From positions 1-64,000 of the forward strand of contig CAAGLA010000038.1 in assembly GCA_900770655.1 (NCBI GenBank): a DNA stretch of 64,000 nt. The letters are read 5' to 3'. Of this stretch, positions 19,924 to 28,479 are shown one piece after another. The translations under genes were made by a program, and so were the position numbers. The notes beneath the pieces are model-generated. The model searched no databases. It had not been told where the DNA came from and saw only the letters and a program-made list of their open reading frames with translations. Position 1 is the first letter of the stretch; each line of letters begins with the position of its first letter. This stretch comes from Bacteroidaceae bacterium. GTDB taxonomy: Bacteria > Bacteroidota > Bacteroidia > Bacteroidales > Bacteroidaceae.

Positions 19924-22047
19924 TTATTTGAACTCCATTCCCAAGTTATACATTATAAATGAGTAGATGTCGGCCTGCTCTTCTATTACCTTTGCTATAG
20001 GCTTGCCGCCACCGTGTCCGGCTTTGCTGTCTATGCGTATCAGTTTGGGCGCATCACCTGTATTTGATGCCTGAAGTGTGGCTGCATATTTGAAAGAGTG
20101 TGCGGGTACTACACGGTCGTCGTGGTCGCCTGTTGTAACCATTATGGCCGGGTACTCCGTACCGTCGTTCTTGATGCAATGCAATGGGGAATATCCAAGC
20201 AGGTAGCGGAACATTTCTTCGCTGTCGTCGCTACGGCCGTAGTCGCTGGCCCAGTTCCAGCCAATTGTAAAGGTGTGGTAGCGCAGCATATCCATAACAC
20301 CTACTTGCGGCACTGCTGCCCTGAACAGGTCGGGGCGCTGGTTCACTACAGCTCCTACAAGAAGCCCACCGTTGGAACCGCCGTTTATAGCAATATGTTC
20401 GGGCGATGTGTAGCCCTCTTTTATGAGATACTCGGCTGCTGCTATGAAGTCGTCAAATACATTCTGCTTCTTCATCTTTGTGCCGGCACGGTGCCACTCT
20501 TCGCCAAACTCACCGCCTCCGCGCAGGTTCGCCACAACATATATACCGCCATTCTCTATGAATGGTATGCGTGTGGCGCTGAAACCCGGAGTAAGGCTAA
20601 TATTGAAACCTCCGTATCCGTAAAGTATTACAGGGTTCTTGCCATTCTTCTCAATTCCTTTCTTGTGTGTAACGAACATATTAATCATTGTTCCGTCCTT
20701 GCTGGGGTAGGCCAGCTGCTCAGTTACATAATCTTCGGGGACAAAGTCTACCTTAGGTGTGAAGATAAGGGTAGAGAGATTGTTTGCAAGGTCGTAACGG
20801 TATATTGCCCCCGGGAAGGTATACGATGTAAAGCTGTAGAACACTTCGCTATGCTCCTTGCTTGCGCTGAACGCCACAGAACCAACAGTAGGCAGTGTTA
20901 TTTCGCGCAACTTGTTCCCCTCACGGTCGAAGAGGTAGGCGTGGTGCGCGATGTTTTCCATATATGTGACAATCATATTCTCGCCGGCAAGGGCCACACT
21001 TTCGAGAAGGTGTCTGCTTTCGGGTATAATCTCTTTAGCTCCGCTCTGGAGTGAATTTATATCAAACGCAACAAGCTTGTAGTTGGGCGCTCCATCGTTT
21101 GTCAACATATATATGTAATTCTCGTCGGAATCGATTATGTAGTTCTCTTTGCTCAGGTCTCCGGCGATGCATACATATTCGGGGTTTGCAGCCCTGAGGT
21201 CTTTTACATATATTGCGTTTCCTTCGCCATCGCTTTCGTACAGGCACAGGAACCGTTCGTCGTCAGTGAGCCCCACCGAATAGAAACGCAGCGGGTGTTG
21301 GGGGTTCATATATTCCAGCCTGTCTTTGCTTTGGGGTGTACCTATCTTGTGGTAATAGACCTTCTGGTATTCGTTCTTTGCCGATAACCCTCGCCCGTCT
21401 TCCGGTGCGTCGTAGGCGCTGTAGTAGAAGCCGTCGCCTTCCCAAGCCGCATCGGTGAACTTGGCCCATACAATGTGGTCCTCGAGTACCTTGCGTGTTG
21501 CAACCTCCATTACGTAAATCTCGTTCCAGTCGCTGCCGCTGCGCGAAATGACATAGGCAAGGTATTTGCCGTCCTTGCTGAACGAGGTGCTGCTCAGAGA
21601 AACGGTGCCGTCGTCGCTCAGTTTGTTGGGGTCGAGCAGAACTCTCGCTTCGCCACCAATGCTGTCGGCCTCGTAGAGTACGCTCTGGTTCTGCAGCCCG
21701 TCGTTCTTGTAGAAATAATATTTGCCTTTCCTTAGTGACGGTGTTCCCATCTTTTCGTAATTGATGATGTTTGTCAGCCTCTCTCTTAGTGCAGTCCTGA
21801 ACGGAATCTGTTGCAGATAATCGTTTGTTACCCTGTTCTGTACCTCTACCCACGCGGCGGTCTCGGCCGAATTGTCGTCTTCGAGCCAACGGTACGGGTC
21901 GGCTACTTGTGTGCCGAAATAAACATCCACTGTATCTACTTTTTTAGTCTCCGGGTATACAATCTGTTGTTTCTCCTTGCATCCCGAAAGGAGCGGTGCT
22001 GTGGCCGCTCCTGCTATTATGCTTGCCATAACTAATACCTTTTTCAT
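19924..22047 (-). CDS. Prolyl oligopeptidase family serine peptidase (S9A), lipoprotein
   Basis: This 707-residue enzyme starts at ATG 22047; longer in-frame extensions run into the repeat region and have no signal. The N-terminus carries a lipobox LLSGC with C23, so the protein is predicted to be anchored in the periplasm or at the cell surface. The N-terminal DPYRWLEDD is typical of S9A peptidases, followed by a propeller and the C-terminal alpha/beta-hydrolase domain. The catalytic serine is S558 in NGGSNGG; the Asp lies in DHDDRV (641-646) and the His is H678 in AGHGGGKP. Such enzymes cleave short peptides after proline. Co-transcribed with the PI-PLC gene. Confidence 0.92.
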   Translation of the reverse strand: MKKVLVMASIIAGAATAPLLSGCKEKQQIVYPETKKVDTVDVYFGTQVADPYRWLEDDNSAETAAWVEVQNRVTNDYLQQIPFRTALRERLTNIINYEKMGTPSLRKGKYYFYKNDGLQNQSVLYEADSIGGEARVLLDPNKLSDDGTVSLSSTSFSKDGKYLAYVISRSGSDWNEIYVMEVATRKVLEDHIVWAKFTDAAWEGDGFYYSAYDAPEDGRGLSAKNEYQKVYYHKIGTPQSKDRLEYMNPQHPLRFYSVGLTDDERFLCLYESDGEGNAIYVKDLRAANPEYVCIAGDLSKENYIIDSDENYIYMLTNDGAPNYKLVAFDINSLQSGAKEIIPESRHLLESVALAGENMIVTYMENIAHHAYLFDREGNKLREITLPTVGSVAFSASKEHSEVFYSFTSYTFPGAIYRYDLANNLSTLIFTPKVDFVPEDYVTEQLAYPSKDGTMINMFVTHKKGIEKNGKNPVILYGYGGFNISLTPGFSATRIPFIENGGIYVVANLRGGGEFGEEWHRAGTKMKKQNVFDDFIAAAEYLIKEGYTSPEHIAINGGSNGGLLVGAVVNQRPDLFRAAVPQVGVMDMLRYHTFTIGWNWASDYGRSDDSEEMFRYLLGYSPLHCIKNDGTEYPAIMVTTGDHDDRVVPAHSFKYAATLQASNTGDAPKLIRIDSKAGHGGGKPIAKVIEEQADIYSFIMYNLGMEFK

Positions 22048-22080
22048 TGTTTTTTGGTTTTGTAATGTTTTCCTTCCCTG

Positions 22081-22088
22081 CAAATATA
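22081..22088 (-). promoter_or_regulatory. Probable -7 element for the oligopeptidase/PI-PLC operon
   Basis: On the - strand the sequence reads TATATTTG, matching TAnnTTTG, 34 bases upstream of the ATG. The -33 region is poor (TTCG at 22113-22110) and lies inside the mini-hairpin array, so the array may have replaced or modified the original upstream element. Confidence 0.5.
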
Positions 22089-22259
22089 GCAACAAACGAG
22101 CGAGAAATACGAAGCTTGCTTCGGTATTTTTCACAGCGACGACGCGAGCGAGCGTTGTTTGCGACGACTGAAGCTTTAGCTTTACAAAGGAGTGCGGCTT
22201 GCCGCCCCAAAGTCTATATTCGAGCACAGCTCAAATTCGCAACAAACGAGCGAGAAATA
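22089..22259. repeat. Mini-hairpin array bounded by 21-base direct repeats
   Basis: The 21-base sequence starting GCAACAAACGAGCGAG occurs at 22089-22109 and again, identical, at 22239-22259. Between the copies are four small inverted repeats with 2-3 base loops: GAAGC/GCTTC (22111-22122), AAGCT/AGCTT (22171-22182), GCGGC/GCCGC (22194-22205) and GAGC/GCTC (22222-22232). A partial inverted relative of the direct repeat (GCGAGCGAGCGTTGTTTGCG) is at 22144-22163. No coding sequence is evident. It fills most of the 324-base gap between divergent genes and resembles a REP-like or MITE-like element. Confidence 0.6.
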
Positions 22260-22334
22260 TCCCTTTTCTAAACATTTTGTACTCCGGTTTCCCGCTATGC
22301 CACGTTGTTTAGTGTAAATGTGCCGAAAATTGTG

Positions 22335-22342
22335 TATCTTCG
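22335..22342 (+). promoter_or_regulatory. Possible -7 element for the ABC-F gene
   Basis: TATCTTCG differs by one base from TAnnTTTG and lies 29 bases before the ATG at 22372. No convincing TTTG is found 19-21 bases upstream. Included because a divergent promoter must exist in this gap. Confidence 0.35.
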
Positions 22343-22371
22343 CATTTCAAAAAAGTAAACAGTAATATTTT

Positions 22372-24006
22372 ATGGTATCGGTAGACGGCTTGGCAGTTGA
22401 GTTTGGCGGAACAACGCTCTTCAGCGATGTTTCATTTGTAATTAATGAGAAGGATCGCATTGCCCTTATGGGCAAGAACGGTGCCGGCAAAAGTACTCTG
22501 TTGAAGATTCTTGCAGGAGTGCGCACGGCAACACGCGGAACTGTATCGGCTCCCAAAGATACCGTAATTGCATATCTTCCCCAGCATCTTATGACCGAAG
22601 ACGGCCGCACAGTCTTTGAGGAGGCTTCACAGGCCTTCGCGCACCTGTATGAAATGGAGGCGGAACTCGACAGGCTCAATAACCTGCTTGCCACACGCAC
22701 CGATTACGAAAGCGACGAATATATGTCGCTCATAGAGGAGGTTGCCACCAAGAGCGAGAAGTTCTACGCCATAGATATGACCCACTTCGAAGAGGATGTC
22801 GAAAAGACTCTTCTTGGTCTGGGATTCGAACGCGAAGACTTCGGGCGCCAGACAAGTGAGTTCAGTGGCGGCTGGCGTATGCGTATAGAGCTGGCAAAGA
22901 TGCTTCTGCGCAACCCCGACGTGCTGTTGCTCGACGAGCCCACCAACCACCTCGATATTGAATCAATAGGCTGGCTCGAGGACTTCCTCATAAGCAACGG
23001 CAAGGCGGTTGTCGTGATAAGCCACGACCGCAAGTTTGTCGACAACATAACAACCCGCACAATAGAGGTGACAATGGGACGCATATATGACTACAAGGTG
23101 AACTATTCGCAGTATCTTGTGTTGCGTGCCGAACGTCGTCAGCAGCAGATGAAGCAGTGGGAAGAGCAGCAGAAGATGATTCAGGAGACAAAAGATTTCA
23201 TAGAGCGCTTTAAAGGGACCTATTCAAAGACCCTTCAGGTGCAGAGCCGTGTCAAGATGCTCGAAAAGCTGGAAATAATTGAGGTCGATGAAGAGGACAC
23301 ATCGGCGTTGAGGCTCAAATTTCCTCCTTCGCCACGTGCCGGGCAGTATCCTGTTATAATGGAGGGTGTGGGCAAGGCTTTTGGCGAAAAGAGAGTATTC
23401 TCCGGTGCTACATTGACAATTGAGCGCGGCGACAAGGTGGCATTTGTGGGCCGCAACGGCGAGGGTAAGTCTACCCTTGTTAAGTGTATTATGAAGGAGC
23501 TGGAGCACGAAGGCTCCTTGCAGCTTGGGCATAATGTACAGATAGGCTATTTTGCCCAGAATCAGGCTTCGCTTCTCGATGAAGAACTCACGGTCTTTCA
23601 AACAATAGACGACGTGGCAAAAGGGGACATCAGAAACAAGATACGCGACCTTCTCGGTGCCTTTATGTTTGGTGGAGAGGCGAGTACAAAGAAGGTAAAG
23701 GTTCTTTCCGGTGGTGAACGTACCCGCTTGGCGCTTCTAAAGCTCCTGCTCGAACCCGTCAACCTGCTTATCCTCGACGAGCCAACCAACCACTTGGACC
23801 TTAAGACTAAGGATATTCTTAAACAGGCACTTCAGGATTTCGACGGTACACTGGTTTGCGTGAGCCACGACCGCGACTTCCTCGATGGCCTTGTTACTAA
23901 GGTCTATGAGTTCGGGCACGGAAAGGTGCGTGAACACTTGTGCGGAGTATACGAGTTCCTTGCTGCAAAGAAAATGGAAGAGCTCAGCGAACTGGAGCGT
24001 AAATAG
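22372..24006 (+). CDS. ABC-F family ATPase (ribosome-associated type)
   Basis: This is a 544-residue protein with two ABC domains in one chain and no membrane segments. Walker A of domain 1 is GKNGAGKST (34-42), with signature SGGWRMRIE and Walker B LLLDEPTNHLD. A charged linker (about 240-300, rich in Glu/Gln/Lys) follows, then Walker A GRNGEGKST, signature LSGGERTRLAL and a second DEPTNHLD in domain 2. This is the ABC-F layout; members act at the ribosomal E site as translation factors or antibiotic-protection proteins. No long linker typical of resistance ABC-Fs is seen, so a housekeeping role is more likely. Its stop codon lies within a 48-base palindrome. Confidence 0.88.
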   Translation: MVSVDGLAVEFGGTTLFSDVSFVINEKDRIALMGKNGAGKSTLLKILAGVRTATRGTVSAPKDTVIAYLPQHLMTEDGRTVFEEASQAFAHLYEMEAELDRLNNLLATRTDYESDEYMSLIEEVATKSEKFYAIDMTHFEEDVEKTLLGLGFEREDFGRQTSEFSGGWRMRIELAKMLLRNPDVLLLDEPTNHLDIESIGWLEDFLISNGKAVVVISHDRKFVDNITTRTIEVTMGRIYDYKVNYSQYLVLRAERRQQQMKQWEEQQKMIQETKDFIERFKGTYSKTLQVQSRVKMLEKLEIIEVDEEDTSALRLKFPPSPRAGQYPVIMEGVGKAFGEKRVFSGATLTIERGDKVAFVGRNGEGKSTLVKCIMKELEHEGSLQLGHNVQIGYFAQNQASLLDEELTVFQTIDDVAKGDIRNKIRDLLGAFMFGGEASTKKVKVLSGGERTRLALLKLLLEPVNLLILDEPTNHLDLKTKDILKQALQDFDGTLVCVSHDRDFLDGLVTKVYEFGHGKVREHLCGVYEFLAAKKMEELSELERK

Positions 24007-24048
24007 AAGAGAAATGCTTGCCACGTGGCAAGCATTTCTCTTCTATTT
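24001..24048. terminator. Perfect 48-base palindrome, bidirectional terminator
   Basis: Bases 24001-24024 are the exact inverted complement of 24025-24048, with no spacer. The centre is GCCACGTGGC and the ends are AAATAGAAGAGAAA/TTTCTCTTCTATTT, giving a U-rich tract in either direction. It overlaps the ABC-F stop codon and lies 58 bases beyond the last gene of the polysaccharide locus, so it can end transcription from both sides. Confidence 0.8.
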
Positions 24049-24105
24049 AATATAAACCTATCTTCTATTACTATCCTCGTTTCCCGCTTTCACTTTTATA
24101 AATTC

Positions 24106-25173
24106 TCAGTACAGCGCTTCGTACTCTTTGGCTATCTGTGCCCAAGTGTACTGCTCTTCGGCGACCTCCTTCAATGCCTTGCCGTTGTCTACACCTTGTT
24201 CAATAAGTTGCTGCAGCTCTTCGGAATTCTTGTAGTAGTAAGCCTTGTGCTGTGTTGTCTCGCGGTTGTATATTACATCGTAGGCAAGGATGGGCCGTCC
24301 AAAGAACATTGCTTCTACAAGTGAAGGGTTGGTTCCGCCTGCGCTGTGCCCGTGTATGTAGTACCGGGCATTGTTGCGTAGCGTGTAGAGAATGTCAAGG
24401 TCATATATACTGTTGAGCAAGGTAATGTTTCTGCAGTTGCAATACTCCTCCTTCAGTTTCCTGCTGTAGCCGTTGCGGTCCCAATTCCCAATGAAAACCA
24501 GTCTTTCATTACTATCCTTAAATGCTTTAAGTGTAGTGTGGCAGTTGTTTTCCGGTTCAATACGGCACACGCTCAGCGAGTAGTTGCCCGGCTCTATATT
24601 GTATTTTTGCAGAATCTCAGCTTCGCGTTCTTTTGTTATTTTTGTGAGCGCGTGGTCTCCGCCGTATGCAATAAGGGTGGTATCCTTTTTATATTCAACC
24701 TTTACATAGTCCTGTATGCCTTTGTTGTCGGTAATAATAACATCGGCAAATTTCACCGCAATCTTTTCCGAGAATTTGAGGTACTTTCTTACCCACTTCT
24801 TCCATTTGGCTCTGCGGTATTCAAGCCCGTCAATGTTTACAATAATTCTTTTCCTGCAGAATAGTTTCAGAACAGGCAGGAATATACACCCCGAAACACC
24901 AAGAATGAGAATGGTATCATATTTGCGCATAGAGCGCATCATAGATATAATATCGTATGGAATACTCTGTACACCGTTAGCCCGCAGACCGACATACTTA
25001 AGCCGGGCTCCTTTGTACTCCTTTATCTTCTGCGGCATATCTTTCCCGCTGCAGAAAACGGTGTATTCTATATCATTGGAGCAGTTGTCTCCAATAATAT
25101 TTTCCACCAGAGTCTCGAAGCCTCCATATTTTGCAGGAACACCCTGTGTTCCCAAAATTGCGACTTTTTTCAT
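24106..25173 (-). CDS. Glycosyltransferase family 4 with DUF1972-type N-terminus
   Basis: A 355-residue GT4-like enzyme. The N-terminus KKVAILGTQGVPAKYGGFETL is the hallmark of DUF1972 proteins, which transfer rhamnose or related sugars in several polysaccharide loci. The C-terminal GT-B half contains NPSLVEAMFFGRPILAYD, with the conserved Glu that contacts the nucleotide sugar. It is the last gene of the polysaccharide locus, 15 bases after the preceding glycosyltransferase gene. Donor and acceptor sugars cannot be read from the sequence. It should act on the cytoplasmic face of the inner membrane during repeat-unit assembly. Confidence 0.85.
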   Translation of the reverse strand: MKKVAILGTQGVPAKYGGFETLVENIIGDNCSNDIEYTVFCSGKDMPQKIKEYKGARLKYVGLRANGVQSIPYDIISMMRSMRKYDTILILGVSGCIFLPVLKLFCRKRIIVNIDGLEYRRAKWKKWVRKYLKFSEKIAVKFADVIITDNKGIQDYVKVEYKKDTTLIAYGGDHALTKITKEREAEILQKYNIEPGNYSLSVCRIEPENNCHTTLKAFKDSNERLVFIGNWDRNGYSRKLKEEYCNCRNITLLNSIYDLDILYTLRNNARYYIHGHSAGGTNPSLVEAMFFGRPILAYDVIYNRETTQHKAYYYKNSEELQQLIEQGVDNGKALKEVAEEQYTWAQIAKEYEALY

Positions 25174-25188
25174 CAGTAACAGACTACG

Positions 25189-26271
25189 CTATTGTAATAT
25201 CACCCCTTCAATGCTTCCAACCATTTGGCAGGAGCTGTATTTTTTCGAATATTTAAGAGATTCGTTCCACAAATATATATATAAATCTTTGTTCGTTAAA
25301 ACTTTTTTAACATTCTCCTCTATTTTTTCTATATTTTGAACGTCTATTTTGTAGCCATTCACGCCGTCTGTAACCATTTCTGCAATTCCGCCCACTGTGG
25401 GGACAATAACCGGCAAGCCTGCTGTCATTGCTTCAAGAGCAGTCAGCCCGAATGTCTCAATAAAGAGATTCTTGTTCGACAGGTTCATAACCAAAGAGGC
25501 CCTGTTGTAGAATGTGGTAACGTTCTCTTGTCGCGGGTGTATAGCCAAGTTTGCAGGTGGAATGATATTCTTCACTTGCAGGTAGCGGTCAATATTCTCC
25601 TTGTTGTCGTTTATTACAAGCTCAAAACTGAACTCGCCCAGCCTGCCTGCAATTTCTATAAACTCTTCGGTTCCTTTGTAACTCTTTAGAGAGCCAAGCA
25701 TAAGCACCCTCTTTTCGCTGAATGCCTTTTCGCAGTCTGGTGTTATCTTTTCGGCGAACTTCTTGCATACGGCATTAGGTATAACGTGAACTCTCTTTTT
25801 TCGTTTCAGGAAAGAACGTTGGTATTGCGACACGCAAATGATATCGCTTGCAATTAGTTGCATAATTTTCGCCAGAATGCGGTATGCTGTACTTTTTGCT
25901 TTTGCATTTTCGTGATAGTGGTATATGACACGCTTGCAGGCCAAACGGCCGCCAATGGCTGCCCCCAGAGGCAGTATGGTGTTAATATATATGGCGGTTT
26001 TCTTTTTGGGCAGGTAGCTCAGTGCTATAAAGAATACCATTGCCTGTACCCAAACATAGCGCAGCAGCCTTATGAGTACGTTGCGCGAAAACTTGTAGTT
26101 ATATTGTCTTAGCCGAAGATTCTCTTTTCCCTTAAGTTCGTCGAGAACCCCTCCGCGCGAAGTTACAAGGTCTACACAATATCCTTTTTCCAGCAATCCT
26201 TCTATAACTGTTCTAAGAACCTTTGGCGAGCCGCTGTAGTCATTGAACAGGTGAAAGCATACGATTCTCAT
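25189..26271 (-). CDS. Glycosyltransferase family 4
   Basis: A 360-residue GT-B enzyme starting at ATG 26271 (MRIVCFHLFN); an in-frame TTG further upstream is unlikely. The N-terminal region FNDYSGSPKVLRTVIEGL is the usual first Rossmann domain. The C-terminal half carries ETFGLTALEAMTAGLPVIVP, including the conserved E-x7-E pattern of GT4. It lies between the APH-fold kinase gene (50 bases) and the DUF1972 glycosyltransferase gene (15 bases). Role: sugar addition to the lipid-linked repeat unit, inferred from context. Confidence 0.87.
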   Translation of the reverse strand: MRIVCFHLFNDYSGSPKVLRTVIEGLLEKGYCVDLVTSRGGVLDELKGKENLRLRQYNYKFSRNVLIRLLRYVWVQAMVFFIALSYLPKKKTAIYINTILPLGAAIGGRLACKRVIYHYHENAKAKSTAYRILAKIMQLIASDIICVSQYQRSFLKRKKRVHVIPNAVCKKFAEKITPDCEKAFSEKRVLMLGSLKSYKGTEEFIEIAGRLGEFSFELVINDNKENIDRYLQVKNIIPPANLAIHPRQENVTTFYNRASLVMNLSNKNLFIETFGLTALEAMTAGLPVIVPTVGGIAEMVTDGVNGYKIDVQNIEKIEENVKKVLTNKDLYIYLWNESLKYSKKYSSCQMVGSIEGVILQ

Positions 26272-26321
26272 ATTTGTGTTGTGTGTTGCATTTAATGGTG
26301 TTGTGGCACTCTTGGGGCGAA

Positions 26322-27425
26322 TCAACTGTTTTGTATATACTGTAGAATATCTGCCCAAATTCTAAAAAATTCAGTCTCTTCCCCTGTTACTTTTTTCTTT
26401 TCACGTACCGTAAAACGCGATATGATATCAATAAGGTATAGAGTATAAATGCTTCTGTCTACCCAACTGCCTTCTGTGCTGTTTATGTAGGAGATGATAT
26501 CTTTTACATCCCAGCCATTCTCAAAAATTGCTGTTTGGGTAAAGAAATGATACCGGTCCAGCCCCCGAGGGTAGCTCATTGCAGCATACTCAAAATCAAA
26601 AAGGAACAGCTTTCCTTTTTCAACAAACATATTCCACGGGGTAAAATCGCCGTGGAAGGCTGAAAATTCAACCTTTTTATTGCAGAAGAGCCTTTTAACA
26701 GTATCTATAGCTTTGGCTATTATTGCAGTGTCAATGTTGTCGGGCAACCAATCGATGTGTTCCTCGAGCTGTGCAAGTGTGCGGTAATAGTCGCTTTCTT
26801 CAAATAAAATAGATCTCTTTGTCTTTTCGTGAAGGTGTTCAAGGAACTCTTCGTGCTGGTTGTTCCACCGGTGCGGTATCTTCGATGATGTGGTTTTCGC
26901 GGTGCTTTGAACGAATATGTGCAAATCCTTATCAAGTGTTGTGCAACATAGTGCTTCAGGAATGTTTGTTATCTCTCTTTCGGCAAGTCTTCTTAGAATA
27001 TCCGTCTCTTTTTCGAATAGTTTTCCTATCTCTTCGTTGCAACTCAGTTTACAGTAGCCCAATACTTGTTTGCCACAAGACAACTGCATAGTGATTTTTT
27101 TGTGTACTGATGGTGTCCCTTCAAAAATTGCAAAATCAATCTCATTGGTGTTGAATATTTCGCACAGCAACTTGTGTATTTCTTTGTTGAGCCTGCAATG
27201 CAAAGTCTCGGCGTGTATAGCCCTGCGCACAAAGGCTATCCAATGCAGGCTGGGTAGTAACGATTTTACCATTTTCCCTTTTCTGCCGCTTGGCTGGTAT
27301 AGGCTCATTGCTGTGCGCATACCACGAGCCGGCACAACCCAAAACTTTCCGTCGCTGTTTCCAAAGCGGTAGAACTTCTCTCCGCCAGTGAGGTTGAGAA
27401 TGTTATTCAATACGTTATCCCTCAT
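26322..27425 (-). CDS. APH-fold small-molecule kinase with N-terminal extension
   Basis: This 367-residue protein starts at ATG 27425, 4 bases after the preceding stop; an upstream in-frame TTG would overlap the acyltransferase gene. Residues from about 110 onward look like an aminoglycoside/choline-kinase fold: a lysine in YCKLS (K126), a candidate partner glutamate in the following helix, the catalytic loop HGDFTPWN (258-265; D260, N265) and the metal-binding DFEYA (D277). The first 100 residues form a separate region I do not recognise. Such kinases phosphorylate small alcohols or sugars. In this locus the substrate could be a sugar, glycerol, ribitol or an aminoalcohol; this is open. Antibiotic resistance is unlikely from context. 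Confidence 0.75.
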   Translation of the reverse strand: MRDNVLNNILNLTGGEKFYRFGNSDGKFWVVPARGMRTAMSLYQPSGRKGKMVKSLLPSLHWIAFVRRAIHAETLHCRLNKEIHKLLCEIFNTNEIDFAIFEGTPSVHKKITMQLSCGKQVLGYCKLSCNEEIGKLFEKETDILRRLAEREITNIPEALCCTTLDKDLHIFVQSTAKTTSSKIPHRWNNQHEEFLEHLHEKTKRSILFEESDYYRTLAQLEEHIDWLPDNIDTAIIAKAIDTVKRLFCNKKVEFSAFHGDFTPWNMFVEKGKLFLFDFEYAAMSYPRGLDRYHFFTQTAIFENGWDVKDIISYINSTEGSWVDRSIYTLYLIDIISRFTVREKKKVTGEETEFFRIWADILQYIQNS

Positions 27426-27429
27426 CAGA

Positions 27430-28467
27430 TTAATTGTTAAGCGCCTTCTTTTCAACGATTCTCCATAGCTTGTCAAAAACGTATATACGTATTTTGTCAA
27501 GAAGTATACATACTATGAACACGGCTATGATGAATGCGATGATAACAGAGAAGAACATAACTCCCGAGAAGTTATTGTATATGTTTTGTGCAATAGCTCT
27601 GTATTTGAGGTAAATGCATTCGTGTGAGTGTATCAAGTATACAGTCAGGCACGATACTGAAATCCAGTTTATAAGCTTGCTTTTAACATTAACCTTTGTA
27701 AAGAATAATAATAAGGCGAGTGCACCAACTATATTGAATGGACCTGTATATGCTAAACTGATAGAACTTAGTACACCGCAGTCCTTACCAAACATAATTG
27801 CTGGTAAAAAGCACATAAGTGTATTGCACAAGACACACAGGATATATATTGTAAGACACAACCACTTGTTGTAATTTTTGATATATAGACTGAAATATCG
27901 TGACAGCAGATATAGTCCTATAAAATGCAATGGGGAATATCCGCCGTTAAAGAAACCACAAGATGTAAAAAAGGCGATAATCATTTCTACTGTCCAAAAC
28001 ATTATAAGGGCTCTTTTTAAAGTTTTGCGCTTGCTGTTCTCTATGAAAGGGTTCAGCATTGGAGCAATTATGTAAAGGACAAGATATGCCCATACAAACC
28101 AATAAGCATTGAGGTATAACAGGAGGGATGATAAGATATTTATTCTGTTGAATTCCACTTCGCCAGTAATAAAGCATACTAAATAAACAGCTATAGAGAA
28201 GAACAGACATTGAAATATCAGGTTGCTTAGACTCTTCGTCTTGTATCTTATACCAAACCAACCCGAAATAAGAATGAAAACATTTACACCTACTATGCAA
28301 ATATTTTCAGTCAATATTCGGAAGAATGCATTAGGTGGGTTATCGATTATCTCGCTGGTGCTTGGAGCACCGAATACCACATAATTGGCGTGTACGCCCA
28401 TTAGAAGAAGCATTGCAATAATCCGTAAAAGCTCTATGTTTGATTGTCGGTTCGTTAATATAGCCAT
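27430..28467 (-). CDS. Acyltransferase 3 family membrane protein
   Basis: A 345-residue integral membrane protein with about ten hydrophobic segments. The N-terminus RQSNIELLRIIAMLLLMGVHA carries the conserved histidine of acyltransferase-3 (OafA-type) enzymes, followed by GVNVFILISGWFG. These proteins O-acetylate or otherwise acylate surface glycans. The same motif pair occurs in the acyltransferase encoded at 44167-45180, so the two are related; the one at 36424-37446 is more distant. It is tightly packed with its neighbours (12 and 4 bases). Confidence 0.85.
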   Translation of the reverse strand: MAILTNRQSNIELLRIIAMLLLMGVHANYVVFGAPSTSEIIDNPPNAFFRILTENICIVGVNVFILISGWFGIRYKTKSLSNLIFQCLFFSIAVYLVCFITGEVEFNRINILSSLLLYLNAYWFVWAYLVLYIIAPMLNPFIENSKRKTLKRALIMFWTVEMIIAFFTSCGFFNGGYSPLHFIGLYLLSRYFSLYIKNYNKWLCLTIYILCVLCNTLMCFLPAIMFGKDCGVLSSISLAYTGPFNIVGALALLLFFTKVNVKSKLINWISVSCLTVYLIHSHECIYLKYRAIAQNIYNNFSGVMFFSVIIAFIIAVFIVCILLDKIRIYVFDKLWRIVEKKALNN

Positions 28468-28479
28468 TCTATCTTGTTT

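Noticed and set aside
20098..21054. 318-codon open frame on the + strand
   Set aside because: It is antisense to the prolyl oligopeptidase gene, whose product has full catalytic motifs; the + strand product is rich in Cys/His/Tyr/Val and matches no family I know.
26322..27425. Aminoglycoside resistance gene
   Set aside because: The kinase motifs fit the APH fold in general, but the protein has an extra N-terminal region and sits within a polysaccharide operon with 4-base spacing, so a biosynthetic role is more likely.
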